Shown piece after piece: positions 41,909 through 53,811 of a stretch of DNA of 64,000 nt; position 1 is the stretch's first letter, and every line of letters starts with the position of its first letter. The stretch covers positions 1 to 64,000 of the forward strand of contig JAHRHY010000024.1 of the NCBI GenBank assembly GCA_019671135.1, written 5' to 3'. The stretch comes from Linnemannia hyalina. Its lineage: Eukaryota > Mortierellomycota > Mortierellomycetes > Mortierellales > Mortierellaceae. Below the pieces are notes generated by a model. The model saw only the letters and a program-made list of their open reading frames with translations. It searched no databases and was not told where the DNA came from. The translations under genes and the position numbers were made by a program.

Positions 41909-43583
41909 TTACATATCCAACTTTTCGACCTCGAATATCGGCCCATCATCGCCATGATTATCGCGGATGATTCTCAAGACCTCGCCATCATCTCGCACCT
42001 TGTTGACGAGGAACCTCGAATGGCACAAGTTGATGATATACTCTCGAGCATCTACGTGGAGCTTGTACGAGAGCCAATTGTCGCTGTTGGTGTATAACTT
42101 GATGGTAACGATGGCGTACGGAACGAGGAAGGCGATAGTGACCAACAGTAATGGGATAGCCAACACCAGCTTGATAGTGATGGCGGGTGTGATGATGCCG
42201 GCTTGTTCGTACCCCTTGATCATGCCAATTGGTCGCGTTTGAGAGACCGCCATGGCGAAGCAAGTAGCAACGTAGCTGAGAAAGTCACCCATCTCAAACA
42301 CGGATGAGGTGGCGCCCTGCTCACGATAGGCCGCTTGGAGCTCTCGACTATAGTTCCCCAACACCTTCGAGTTGGCACTGGAGAATATTAACCGGGGGAA
42401 ATAGAAATAACGAAACAAAGAGAGGGGTCTGTTTATTCAGGGACGAAGAGTCCTTATGTACTCTTCGTCCACTGTGACACACGTGATTATAGCTCAGGCA
42501 CTCAAGTTTTTTTAACACCGCGCTGAAAATGGGGTCAGCGTCAGCGGGGTGTTCCTGTCTTACATGGACGATGTTGGACAACTCGAGTCGGTTGACTTGC
42601 CCCTTGCTTCGTGCCCGGAAGGTGAGATCCACGATGGCTAACCAACTCTGGTATCCGAATCCCCCGATGTAAGTCGTTCTCAGAATGTCGGTATTGTTCC
42701 CTCCCACTATACGATCGATTAATTCCTTCGAGGATTGCTTGTTGCCGAAGCGTTGTTCGGACGCCGTGCCAAGTAACAATGTAATCCCGACAGTGGTGTT
42801 TGTTGACAAGACGAGTTTCCTCAGTTTGGTATCGCCTAACGTACCACCCGGTATGTCGTCGGTGATGGTCCATCCATTGTCAAATTCCTCGTAGGGAGTT
42901 GCCTCTGTTACTCCTGGCGTCAACCAGAATGAGGTGCCATTCGCGTATTCAACTCTCAGCCCAAATCCCATTACAAGCACAATGTCGAAGAAGCCGGTAA
43001 ATTCCACTCGTCTGCTCAACCTCTCCAATGGAACTTGATGAATCTCTGGCGGGAAGTTGGCAGCAGTAAGTGGTCTCGGATTACTTGCCCTCCATGGCAA
43101 ACCCGACGTGATGGTGTTGTTGAGGCTTTGCAGCACAAAGTTGTTTATCGATGTGAAATCCAAGGTCTTCTCCGGAGGGATAATTGTGGCGTTGTCGTAC
43201 CCTTCCAGTAGATTCTTCCCGAATCCTGTAGAGAAGCATCCAGCGCTGGTGCACAAGTCTGTGGGGATATTTTTGGTGCTCACGACAAGACCCGAGAAGG
43301 TCTGGCCCAGTATACCAATGGTCATGAGCAGCAAGACGGCAAACATTGGAAATCCACCGAGAAGGTTGAACAGTCCAAGCACATCCAAGTACGATCCAGC
43401 GCGAGATGTTGCCATGACGTACAACTTGCCCCTGTTCTTGGGGAAATGCTTGTACAACCAAAGGGTGACTCCCTCCCTGGCGCTTTGGACGATGACAACG
43501 AAGAATCCACCGACGACAGCTAGTAGTAAGCTCGTGAGAATGCCCCTAAGGACATCATCCTTGATAACGATTTGGATGTCCAT
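41909..43583 (-). CDS. Putative multi-pass membrane protein, unknown function
   Basis: Start MDIQIVIKDDV at 43583. The intron 42378-42480 (weak GTGTCA donor, TCCAG acceptor) joins the frames. An N-terminal TM helix (ILTSLLLAVVGGFFVVIV) is followed by another (FPMFAVLLLMTIGILG). A ~230-residue probably extracellular or lumenal part has several N-x-S/T sites (NATI, NNTI, NGTS, NTTV, NNTD) and a Cys pair. Then come two hydrophobic segments in exon 2 (ITPAITIKLVLAIPLLLV, IAFLVPYAIVTIKLY) and a short cytoplasmic tail. An SH3-like string (SYDFQAGEPNELSF) occurs in another frame at ~41810-41890, so a further exon or a frameshift is possible. No family is recognised. Confidence 0.65.
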
Positions 43584-44955
43584 TGTAATCCAGACGTGTA
43601 ATAAGGAGGGGGGCAAAGTGATATGAACAATGAAGAGACAAGAGAGAAAGGTTAGAAAGAGTAAAGGCTAGGACGAGAGAAAGACTAGAAGGAGAGAAAG
43701 GCTAAGTAGAGAGACAGGCTAGGAAGAGACAAGGGTACTCGGGACAAGAAGAGAGAAGTATTTATACTAGTGTATAAAAGGTTAGAGTGGTTCCCTGGGG
43801 AAGGCAAAGCAAAACATGCTTGCCATACTGTGACAAGATGGCTTCAAACTCGACTGCGGAACGGGAAACCCTCTTTGCTTCTTGGCTTGCCTGGATTCCC
43901 AACCCGGGGAAGTAGGCGTATTGTTTGTCAACAAATATTTCCGAGGGAGGAGACAAAGGAGATGGGCTCTCGCTTTCTGATGAAAAGAAAAAAAATGTCA
44001 GCTTGTGGCGAGTGTCAACAATAGTGAAGTTAATACGAGCTTGGGATATGTGTTGTAGTTAGGTGTACTTGTAGGGTATGAGAGTATGGTATGTCAAGGT
44101 CTGGCTGCAGGTGTGTAGTCGTCCATGTTGTTGAAATCGGAGGTTGATTGTTGACGGAGGAAAAAGAAAACAATACTGTATTTGTAGTGTCCCCTTGAGC
44201 ATGGAAGATTCATTGACCATGAAAATTGCCCTAAGGTCGACTTCTTGAGTCCACGTGCCCATTTATAGAGGGTTTAGACTTACCGGGTTAGTCTACATTA
44301 GGCCAACCGATTCTTGTGTTACAATGCGAGTGATCGGTCGACCCTTGCTGTGATCGATTATGCAAGTAGATTTCTATTGCCGCCTTCGCAATAAGACAAG
44401 AGGAACGAGAGAGTATAGTACAGGTAGTCTACATAGGGAAATCTGAACCCAGGTTTGCGGCACCGGGTGTGGATAAGTACTTGATTGTGGTCGGAAACAC
44501 CCTGTCGAGAACGGGGGAAAGGGCAGAGGGAGAATGACCTTTCCCAAGGCAGGGCAAGGGGAGAGAGAAGGAGTGTGGGGGAAGTGTGTTCAAAGGTTAA
44601 GAAATGGAAAAAAGGTAAAGAAAAGAAATGGAAAAAAAGGTAAAGAAAAGAAAAAGAAAAAAGCGTATTGAAAGATAAAGAAAAGAAAAAGAAAAAAAAC
44701 AATGAGAAAACAGAGGCAAAAGAAATAGAACAACAAAAAAATCAAAAGGCAAGAGAAAAAGAGATTTAGCACCGACTTAATGTTGGAAGCTGATAGGCTC
44801 TCACATTGTGGCTGGAATGTGACTAAAGAATGATCTAGCTATTTTCGACCGAGATGTGCGGCAGTTTTTTTTTCGAGGGGAGCGGGAGAAGAATTAAGGT
44901 GTGACTGTGAAATTGAAGAAGAGGTGCTAACAAAATTACCATAGGGAGTATGTAT
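43584..44955. other. Gene-poor stretch with one exon-like ORF
   Basis: 43640-43740 is purine-rich, probably the leader of the membrane gene. On minus, ~43762-43978 looks like an exon (acceptor TTTTCATCAG, then SPLSPPSEIFVDKQYAYF...) but no partner exon is certain. 44560-44760 is a GAAAAG low-complexity tract. 44305-44346 is related to 22339-22385 (GATTCTTGTGT, AGTGATCGGTCGAC). Confidence 0.4.
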
Positions 44956-44993
44956 TAACTGGCTTGTGGCAGCCAAGCGTTCATAGCGACGTT

Positions 44994-45029
<36 letters not shown>

Positions 45030-45073
45030 ACTGAAGCAGAATTCAGTAAGCGTTGGATTGTTCACCCACCAAT

Positions 45074-45128
<55 letters not shown>

Positions 45129-45540
45129 ATGAAAAATTGTTGCAATAGTAATCGAACTTTGTCCTCTAGGAACCGTTCATTCGGATAATTGGTATTTGGG
45201 TCTGCCTGAGCAGGCAATGGCCCGAAGCTATCATCCGTTGAGTTATGGCTGAACGCCTCCAAGTCAGAACCGGTGCTGAACGTGACGATTACCGCCTTTT
45301 CCGATTTTTAGTTGAATACGAATAGACCTACGGTCCAGAATCATATGAACGTGGGATTGCCTTGCAGAGTGGGAAGGCTTTGTGAGGTTCCTGCTAATGT
45401 TAATTTCAAATATTGGAAGAGATGAATTCATTGCAGACGACTTTACTTGAACGGGGTATTGTAGGCAGTAGAGTAACGTTGTTGCTATGATCTGCTGAGA
45501 TTAAGCCCATTGTTCTACAAATTTGTTCGAAAGAACAACA
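44956..45540 (+). rRNA. 28S rRNA 3' fragment 4 (~580 nt)
   Basis: Same region as fragments 3 and 5 but on the plus strand, starting at TAACTGGCTTGTGGCAGCC. It contains GGGTTTAGACCGTCGTGAG and GGATAATTGGTATTTGGG. More substitutions than the other two. It ends at GTTCGAAAGAACAACATC, past the likely mature end. Confidence 0.92.
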
Positions 45541-46333
45541 TCTCCTCTCTCTCCTTTTTTCTTCTTTTTTCATGTGCTTAAGTTAAGGGCAGTTTAACGA
45601 TCGTCCTGGCGGCCGGGTTGCTGAGTTGGAAGTTTGCTTTATTAGTTTATCTATTGTTTCTCAGGGAGAGGGTCGAGGCCAGAGTTATAAGACCGCTGTT
45701 AAGTCCTCAATTGGTACGGGGGAAAGGGGGTTGTTGGTTGAAGTAAGGGAAGTATCCTAACAAGATCTCACGAAACAAACTGCAAATAAACGGGTCAGCT
45801 ACTCGACCAGGTGCGTTGTGAAGTTGTCTTCTAAAAGGACAACGTACAAAAAGTCGAGCTGCCTCACTATTTCTACTACTGCAGTATCTACATAATCTAA
45901 TTTATGGTGACAGAAAAGGGGTCCTCGGCCACACCATATTTTTGCAACATTATCTTCTGAAAGGACCTTTTAATGTTTCTACTGTCGTACCTGCAATAAA
46001 TCTGGTCAGCTACAACCAGTCGTCGTTATCTTCTGAAAGGACAACGAACAAAAGGTCGAGCTGCCTCACTATTTCTACTACAGCAGTATCTACATGATCT
46101 AATCTACGACGAGATCAAAGAACTGACAGACAGGGGAGGTTCTCAGTGACACCATATATTTGCAACACTATTATCTAATGTGAGTGATAATTCATTTATT
46201 TTAAGGGGCATCTAGAAGAAGAGAGGATCGATCTTTGACCATTGACATGACCGTCGCGTGTTAGTCATATTAGAACTCCTACAAAGAGGCGCCCATGGTG
46301 AAATTGATCAGAGTCGAGTTGGTCTTGAGTGCT
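45541..46333. other. rDNA-spacer-like sequence and a ~202-bp tandem duplication
   Basis: 45659-45780 is related to 21488-21590. Then GTCGAGCTGCCTCACTATTTC occurs twice (~45853 and ~46055) in two diverged ~202-bp units with TTATCTTCTGAAAGGAC. No gene. The right end is the 3' flank of the LRR gene, including a TAAGGGGC word that mirrors GCCCCTTA after the other LRR gene. Confidence 0.55.
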
Positions 46334-47209
46334 TCAGACGGTGGCTCCATTATCTCCGATCGAGTTGCCCCCCAGGTCTAAAGTGGTCAGAGTCGAGTTG
46401 GTCTTGAGTGCTTCAAATAGCGCCTGAGCTCCATAGTCTCCGATCGAGTTGCCCCCGTCTTCCAAATTGCAAAAGGCCCGCAAGTCCAAAGTGGTCAGAG
46501 TCGAGTTGATCTTGAGTGCCTCAGACAGCGCCTGAGCTCCGTTGTCTCCGATCGAGTTGTCCAACAAGGTCAAAGTGGTCAGAGTCGAGTTGGTTTTGAG
46601 TGCCTCAGACAGTGCCTGAGCTCCGCTGTCTTCGATCGAGCTTTTTCCCAAGTCCAAAGTGGTCAGAGTCGAGTTGGTCTTGAGTGCCTCAGCCAGCGCC
46701 TGAGCTCCGTTGGGTCCGATCGAGTTGTCAGCAACGTTCAAAGTGGTCAGAGTCGAGTTGGTCTTGAGTGCCTCAGCCAGCGCCTGAGCTCCGTTGGGTC
46801 CGATCGAGTTGTCAGCAACGTTCAAAGTGGTCAGAGTCGAGTTGGTCTTGAGTGCCTCAGACAGCGCCTGAGCTCCGTTGTCTCCGATCGAGTTATTCCT
46901 CAAGTCCAAAGTGGTTAAAGTCGAGTTAGCCATGACAGTAAAAACTACTTTGTCTCGTGCAGGTGTCGACGATAGCTTTTTATAGACAGAGCTTTGAATT
47001 CCCAGACGTCGTATAAGGTGCTTATTTTTCTCGACAGACTCCATGCTAAGGCCATGTTTTGACAACACGACAGTGTTGTAGAGTGGAGGTGTAAAAGAGT
47101 CGTTCCAATCCTTAGACACGCGCGCACAGTTCGCGAGGTCTTTGTGGCCAAGCTTGCTGGCAATGATTGAGCGAATCTCGTGTAGATCGAGGGGATGTGT
47201 CCGGAACAT
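46334..47209 (-). CDS. F-box-like plus leucine-rich-repeat protein
   Basis: Start MFRTHPLDLHEI at 47209. The first ~60 residues look like an F-box (LDLHEIRSIIASKLGHKDLANCARVSKDWND), which would link to a Skp1-Cullin ubiquitin ligase. The rest is ~7 RNI-type 28-residue repeats very like those of the gene at 22736. One repeat has an 8-residue insertion (AFCNLEDG). In the last repeat a small deletion shifts the frame to a stop at 46334 (GDNGATV). The old frame continues as SEALKTNSTLINF to a stop ~50 bp further. So it is slightly shortened but may work. Confidence 0.8.
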   Translation of the reverse strand: MFRTHPLDLHEIRSIIASKLGHKDLANCARVSKDWNDSFTPPLYNTVVLSKHGLSMESVEKNKHLIRRLGIQSSVYKKLSSTPARDKVVFTVMANSTLTTLDLRNNSIGDNGAQALSEALKTNSTLTTLNVADNSIGPNGAQALAEALKTNSTLTTLNVADNSIGPNGAQALAEALKTNSTLTTLDLGKSSIEDSGAQALSEALKTNSTLTTLTLLDNSIGDNGAQALSEALKINSTLTTLDLRAFCNLEDGGNSIGDYGAQALFEALKTNSTLTTLDLGGNSIGDNGATV

Positions 47210-47582
47210 TTTAGTTGTAATGCTGCAGAACGTGACCATATCGGGAGCGGTGACGAGTACGGTGATGATGAATCACAAGATGGTACGATAACAAAGGAAG
47301 AAGGAGGAAAAGAAGGAGGTGCGGAAGAAGGAACAAAATGAAGAGGATGAGCAAGATGATAAGATGATAGTGATGGATAAAGGTATGGAAGATGACTGGA
47401 AGATGACATGCACTAATTGTAATAGCAACAGTGCAAGATAGTGTTAATGAGGGAATGGTCAAGAAAGTGAAGTAAGAGAAAGACTGTCGCGAATCCAGAC
47501 TGGGTCAGGCAGGGTAGAGCAGAGACGGTCCTTTTCACCAGGTGCGGGGCTGATGTGGGGCTGATGACTGGAGGGGGTATAA

Positions 47583-47712
47583 GGGCAAGGATCAAGGGCA
47601 AGGATCAATGGCAAGGATCAAGGGCAAGGATCAATGGCAAGGATCAAGGGCAAGGATCAAGGGCAAGGATCAAGGGCAAGGATCAAGAGCAAGGATCAAG
47701 GGTAAGGTGGTT
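47583..47712. repeat. 13-bp tandem repeat (GGGCAAGGATCAA)
   Basis: Nine full copies and a partial tenth, with G/T or G/A changes at the second or first base. Lies ~370 bp upstream of the LRR gene. Confidence 0.92.
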
Positions 47713-47829
47713 TCAAGGTGGTGAGTGTATCCAAGTTACTAAGTGAAGACTGAGCTGGAGGAAACGACGACATTATTTATATCTATTGATTTGGGCAGTG
47801 TTGTCACTGTTGTGTCAATTCAACATGTC

Positions 47830-48105
47830 TGGCAAAATAATCAAATCTCACATTTTGCCTCTGTGGCAAATAGTCAAAGCTCACATTTTAACGCTGTCAC
47901 GCTGGGGTAAAATAGTCAACGCTCACATTTTACCGCAGTGGCAAAATAGTCAACGCTCACATTTTACCGCAGTGGCAAAATAGTCAACGCTCACATTTTA
48001 CCGCTGTGGCAAAATAGTCAACGCTCACATTTTACCGCTGTGGCAAAATAGTCAACGCTCACATTTTACCGCTGTGGCAAAATAGTCAACGCTCACATTT
48101 TCTTC
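47830..48105. repeat. 34-bp tandem repeat
   Basis: About eight copies of GCAAAATAGTCAACGCTCAC plus ATTTTACCGC(A/T)GTG. The first copies are diverged, the last five almost identical. Confidence 0.92.
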
Positions 48106-48200
48106 CAGAACAAACAACCAAATAGATGAAGGCGCGACACGACCGATCATATTAGGAGTCAACTGATTCTACCGAGAGTCGACTACTCATATCGTAAGAG

Positions 48201-48608
48201 TTCTTTCGAACAAATCTATAGAACAATGGGCTTAATCTCAGCAGATCGTAGCAACAAGGCTACTCTACTGCTTACAATACCCCGTTCTATTAAAGTCGTC
48301 TGCAATGGATTTATCTCGTGCTATATTTGAAATTAACATTAGCAGGAGCCTCACAAAGCCTTTCCGCTCTGCAAGGCAGGCCTACGTTCGTAAGATTCAG
48401 GACCGTGGGTCTATTCGTATTCAACTAAAAATGGCACAAGGCGGTAATCGTCGCGTTCTAGCACGGGTTCTGACTTAGAGGCGTTCAGCCATAACCCAAC
48501 GGATGATAGCTTCGGGCCATTGCCTGCTCAGGCAGACCCAAATACCAATTATCCGAATGAACGGTTCCTAGAGGATAAAGTTCGATTACTATTGCAACAA
48601 TTTTTCAT

Positions 48609-48663
<55 letters not shown>

Positions 48664-48707
48664 ATTAGTGGGTGAACAATCCAACGCTTACTGAATTCTG
48701 CTTCAGT

Positions 48708-48743
<36 letters not shown>

Positions 48744-48786
48744 AACGTCGCTATGAACGCTTGGCTGCCACAAGCCAGTTATCCCT
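48201..48786 (-). rRNA. 28S rRNA 3' fragment 5 (~585 nt)
   Basis: Nearly identical to fragment 3, with single-base changes (AGGCAGACCC against AGGCAGGCCC). It breaks at ...CCAGTTATCCCT, where rRNA continues GTGG. G3 is inserted ~75 bp to its right. Confidence 0.92.
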
Positions 48787-48863
48787 TTCTCTCCCACCGG
48801 AGACAGCACTCAGAAGATCACAGTGTATTTACGGTCTATCGACACAAGCTCTCCTACACCCCT

Positions 48864-49153
48864 TGTCAGAGTTTCACTCTGATAAGGTTACACTAACCTA
48901 TGACGCCACCAACATTTCTAGATTTTTCTTCCCTCTGATTACTAATCAAAGCTACGCCTCATAGAAACCTCTAGAAACCCAACACGACAACTATCTAGCA
49001 TTCACTCACGTATAAATTCCCCAACCAACACCTAGATAGCGCCTTAGTTTTAAACTCACCTTTTTATTAAAAACAACTTCCAAAGCACAATCGTCCTTCG
49101 TCCCTCGTCCCTCGTCCCTCATTCCTCGTTCCTCGTCCCCTCGTCTTGTTGCA
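48864..49153 (+). repeat. G3 5' LTR
   Basis: Starts TGTCAGAGTTTCACTCTGAT and ends CTTGTTGCA. Differs from the 3' LTR by only a few bases, so insertion is recent. Confidence 0.95.
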
Positions 49154-49231
49154 TGGTAGCAAAGGAGTTCGACCTACCTTCCTCGTCATCGCCGTTCAAG
49201 TATCGTTCCGTCTCTTCCTCTCGTCGTCAAC

Positions 49232-49969
49232 ATGTCTGACAGTCCCGCGTTCCAAGCCTTCCTGCGCACCTGCGCCCCGTCCAAGTTCTCTGCCAAACCC
49301 AACGAGGATGTCCATGACTGGCTCCTTAAGGTCGATCGTTACTTCGAATTAATGAACTTGACCTCCGCCAACCGTGTCCTCGCCGGAAAGCTGCTGCTTG
49401 ATGGCCTCCCCGCCAAGTGGGCCGTTCATGTACCAAATGCCCCCAAAGGTCAAGACCCCTGGGAACATTTTTGCAACCTTCTGCTCCAACGTTTCCAAGG
49501 CCGCAACAACAAGCTTTTTGCACGCCAAAAGCTCTACAACCTCAAGCAAGACAAGTCCGTTACCAAGTACAACTACCAGTTCGAGACCCTCCGAGCTGTT
49601 CTTGATGACTTTGGTGAGGCTGAAGCAACACACTGCTACTTCATGGGCCTTAAGCCAAAGATTCGCGAGCACTTCGCCGGAAACCCCGCCCTCCGTTCCG
49701 ATCTTCCATCCATGATGGCCATTGCCGAAAGCCTCGACAATGAACAATTCCACAACTCCACGAACTTTCAGTCGTCAAGTTTCCGAGCTCGCTCCCGTCC
49801 CGAATCCTTTCCGCAGCCTATGGAATTGGATACCATGTCTGGTCAAAATGACGAAAAGCAGAGAAAGTTAGATCTGAAGAACCGCACCTGCTTCCTCTGT
49901 CATTCTACTGGCCACCAGATCCGTAATTGTCCTAAGAATCCCAAGTCGGGAAAAGCCTCGTCCCATTAA
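49232..49969 (+). CDS. G3 Gag (245 aa)
   Basis: Start [14 protein letters not shown]. Capsid-like core ([58 protein letters not shown]) and C-terminal CCHC zinc knuckle ([14 protein letters not shown]). It ends KSGKASSH. The frame is intact. N- and middle parts differ from G1 Gag, while the last ~45 residues are nearly identical. Confidence 0.93.
   Translation: MSDSPAFQAFLRTCAPSKFSAKPNEDVHDWLLKVDRYFELMNLTSANRVLAGKLLLDGLPAKWAVHVPNAPKGQDPWEHFCNLLLQRFQGRNNKLFARQKLYNLKQDKSVTKYNYQFETLRAVLDDFGEAEATHCYFMGLKPKIREHFAGNPALRSDLPSMMAIAESLDNEQFHNSTNFQSSSFRARSRPESFPQPMELDTMSGQNDEKQRKLDLKNRTCFLCHSTGHQIRNCPKNPKSGKASSH
49948..49954 (+). promoter_or_regulatory. Putative -1 ribosomal frameshift site of G3
   Basis: GGGAAAA placed as G GGA AAA in the gag frame, 13 bases before the gag stop. 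The pol frame opens in -1 just upstream of it. Conserved in G1. Confidence 0.72.
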
Positions 49970-52900
49970 AGAGCTCTGGGGCTTTAAATGGGACCACCGC
50001 CACCACTGTCCAAGTATCCAGTTCCACTCCAGAGAGCATACCTCCTTCGATGGAACCACTAACCGTCGTATCAATTTCATCCGCATCGTTGGAACCGTCC
50101 GTTCCGTCCTCGCCCGTTAGTTCGTCGCCGACACCGTGTTGTCCGTCATTGTCCGTATCGTCAGAACCGTTCGTTCTGTCCTCATCTGTCGTTTCGTCGC
50201 CATCGTTTGATGGGTCGACACCGTTTTGTCCGTCATTGTCCGCACCGTCAGAACCGTCTGTTCTGTCCTCGTCCACTGTTTCGTCGTCACCAGTTGATGT
50301 GTCGACACCGTTACCCCCATCTATCTCGTCTGCCGAATCCAGTGCGCTGACCATGTCTGCCATTGAGTCCGAATTTCCGATCTTACCTGAAGAACCGGAA
50401 GACGAAAAGTTGATGTATGTTGCTGGGCACATCAAAGGTTCCAAGCTCGACGTGTTAGTCGACTGTGGTGCCAACGCCAACTACATCAGTCAAGAAATTG
50501 TTCGTTGCCTCGGTATCCCTACGTCCAAGAAAAAGGAACCAATCGTGGTTACTTTTGGAGGTGGTCAGCCCGTTACATGTTCTCGTTATTGTCATATCCG
50601 ATTAAAGCTGGCTCATAATTTCCAGCCCATCATCCAATTCAATGTAATCCAAACGAAATTCGAAGCCATCCTTGGCAAGCGTTGGCTTGCAAGATCTGTC
50701 CCAAAGCCTATACTGGATCTTGCCAAGCACACCATCCGTGTCGAACCCGATATTGTTATCCAAGGCTATACCACTCCCACCCACACTCCTGTCATGTCCG
50801 CAATGCAATTCAAGCGCCAACTCGATAAAAATCAAGCATTCCTTTGTGTTGTCCGTCCTGCCGATGAAACACCTCCCAGGAAAACCGTCGAACATCACCC
50901 AGCCGCACAGTCGTTGCTCGAAAAGTACAAGTCCGTATTCCCTGATGACCTCCCAAGCACCTTACCTCCGTCAAGAGCCGTCGACCACAAGATCGAGATC
51001 ATTCCCGGTTCAGTTCCTCCATCTCGTCCTACGTATCCGTTATCTCTAGCGGAAATGGATGAGTTGAAGAAACAATTAGATGATCTCCTCCTTTATGGTT
51101 TCATTCGCCCCAGCAAGTCACCGTATGGAGCCCCCGTCTTGTTTGTTCGCAAAAAGGAAGGTGATCTTCGCATGTGCGTTGATTATCGTGCCCTTAATAA
51201 ACAAACAGTCAAGAATACGTACCCACTGCCAAGAATCGATGAGCTGCTTGACCGACTCCACAATGCCAAGGTCTTCAGTAAAATCGACCTCCGCTCCGGT
51301 TATCACCAGATCAAGATCCACGATGATGATATCCACAAGACCGCCTTCCGCACTCGTTAAGGCCTTTACGAGTTCCTCGTCCTCCCCTTTGCTTTAACAA
51401 ATGCTCCCGCGACCTTCATGTGCCTCATGAACGACGTGTTCAATGAGGAACTGGACTCCATTGTAATCATCTATCTGGATGACATCCTGGTGTTCAGTGA
51501 TAATGAAGAACAGCATAAAGCCGACCTCGAGCGTGTCCTGCGGAAACTAGAAGAGAACAAGTTATATGCCAAATTGTCGAAATGTGAGTTCTTCAAGTCC
51601 GAAGTCGGTTTCCTCGGTCATATCATCTCCCGCAACGGTATTGCAGTCGATCCAAGCAAAGTCAAGTCCATCGTCGATTGGCCAGCCCTTACCTGTGTGA
51701 ATGACGTCCAGTCGTTCCTTGGCCTGGTCAACTACTACCGTCGTTTTATCCGCAATCTCGCCAAGATCGCCGCCCCGCTGACTGAACTCCTGAAGAAAGA
51801 AACCCCGTTCGTCTGGTCCCTGCCGCAAGAATCCGCCTTCAAAGCCCTCTAGGAGGCCATGACCCAGGCTCCTGTCCTTGTGATCTTTGACCCATCTCGC
51901 CCCGTCTCTGTCCATTGTGATGCTTCCAAATTTGCAGTTGGTGCTGTACTCATGCAAGATGGTCGACCAGTAGCATTCGAGTCCCGTAAGTTGTCGTCTG
52001 CCGAGATCAACTATCCGATTCACGAAAAAGAACAGTTAGCCGTCGTCCATGCGCTACTCAAATGGCGTGTCTACCTCCACTCCACCGCAGAACCATTCAC
52101 CGTTTACACCGATCACGAGTCCCTCAAATACCTCGACACCAAGAACACGCTCAGTCCGCGACAGATCCGTTGGATGGAGAAACTTGCGGAATACAATTTC
52201 AACATCCAGTACCGCAAAGGCTCCCTCAACGTGGTCCCTGACGCATTGTCCCGACGTCCCGATTACCAACTCTCCGCCATTGTCGAGTCGATTCCGTTTG
52301 TCGGTGCAGATTTTATAACCCTATGCAAACAGGCAATTGCCAAGGATGAGTACTTCAAGAACATCTTTGAGCGTGCCTCCAAGATTACCGATGCCAATGA
52401 CCCGTTCGAGTTCCAAGTCAAGAACGATCTCCTGTATCTCAAGAAAGGTACCAGAGTCTGCATCCCTGACTTACCAGCCGTCAAGACCCAGTTGATGTCG
52501 GAAATCCATGATTGCCCTATTTCAGGACATAATGGTGTCGACAAGACTTACGCCCGTCTATCGGAACTCTGCTACTGGCCCGGTATGATCCGTTCCGTGA
52601 GACTCTACGTCGAATCCTGCCACGTCTGCAAGACTTCTAAAACAAGAACCACAAAAGAAAATGGATTACTACAGCCGCTTTCGATCCCGGAGAGCCCCTG
52701 GACCCATATTGCGATGGATTTAATCATCCATCTTCCCAAAACCAAGTCCCACCACGACGCCATTGCCGTCTTTGTCGATCGTTCCAGCAAAACCGCCGTC
52801 TTCGTCCCCTGCAAGACCTCCTGCTCTGGTCCTGAGCTCGCGCAAATATTCTTCAAGAACGTCTTCAAGCACTTTGGCCTCCCAAAGTCGATTGTCTCTG

Positions 52901-53811
52901 ACCGCGACCCTCGTTTCACAAGCCGTTTCTGGACCGACCTGTTCTCTTGCCTTGGCACCAGCCTCGATATGTCCACCGCCCACCACCAACAGACTGATGG
53001 TCAATCCGAACGCACCATCCAGACACTCAAGCAGTACTTGCGAATGTACACCTCCAACGCGCATGATGATTGGGATGAACTCCTGTGCCACGCCAAGTTT
53101 GCCTATAACTCTGCCAAGTCCGCCTCCACGAATCTCTCTCCGTTCGAGATCCTGTATGGTTACCTACCTCAAGTTGCTGCCAGTCTGATGTTGGGGAAGT
53201 CACCGGAAGTCCATTCGCCGAATGCAAGAGATGTAGTCGAAAAACACACAAACCGATTCAAGGTTGTTTTTGACGCACTCCAAGACAGTCACAAAATTTA
53301 TTCGGACCAGTACGACAAGAACAAGCAAAATGTCTCCTTTAACATAGGCGACTCCGTCTACCTCGATTCTGAGTACATCAAGACCCTGTCCACCCCAGGT
53401 ACCGCCGCCAACAAGCTCCAGCCTCGATTCCTCGGTCCCTTCAAGATCACCGAACGCCCTAGTCCCCTCAATTGCAAGTTGGATCTACCGCCCAAGTCTC
53501 GTATCCATCCAATATTCCACGTCTCCAAGCTTCGCAAACACGTTCCGCGCGACCCAGATCAGTTTATCCTTCAAGATCAGGCAGACGCCGTCCACGAACC
53601 CCTTGTCCCAGACAACCCTGCCTACTATCAAGCGGAATACGAAGTCGAAAAAATTGTCAAGCGCACCAAGTCTAAGGATGGCCCTCTCCTCTTCCTGGTC
53701 AAGTGGGTCGGCTACCCTCATTCCGAAAACACCTGGCAGACCGCTGACGACCTTGTCAACGCTCAAGTTATACTCAGCCGCTACTTATCCAAGCATCGAC
53801 TGTCCTCCTAA
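49970..53811 (+). pseudogene. G3 Pol (protease, RT, RNase H, integrase, chromodomain) with two stops
   Basis: The frame is open from the gag overlap; the first ATG is at 50050. Order: S/P-rich linker, protease ([11 protein letters not shown]), RT (YLDDILVFS), RNase H ([22 protein letters not shown]), integrase finger (H-SGH ... CHVCKTSK), core ([18 protein letters not shown]), GPY/F (PRFLGPFKI) and a chromodomain (EYEVEKIV, FLVKWVGYP-SENTWQ). Stops at 51358-51360 (between the RT fingers and the YLDD box) and 51850-51852 (before RNase H) each look like a single base change relative to G1. Confidence 0.94.

Noticed and set aside
36811..48786. 28S fragments as a working rDNA unit
   Set aside because: Each lacks the 5' part of 28S, and none is linked to 18S or 5.8S. 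Orientation also differs.
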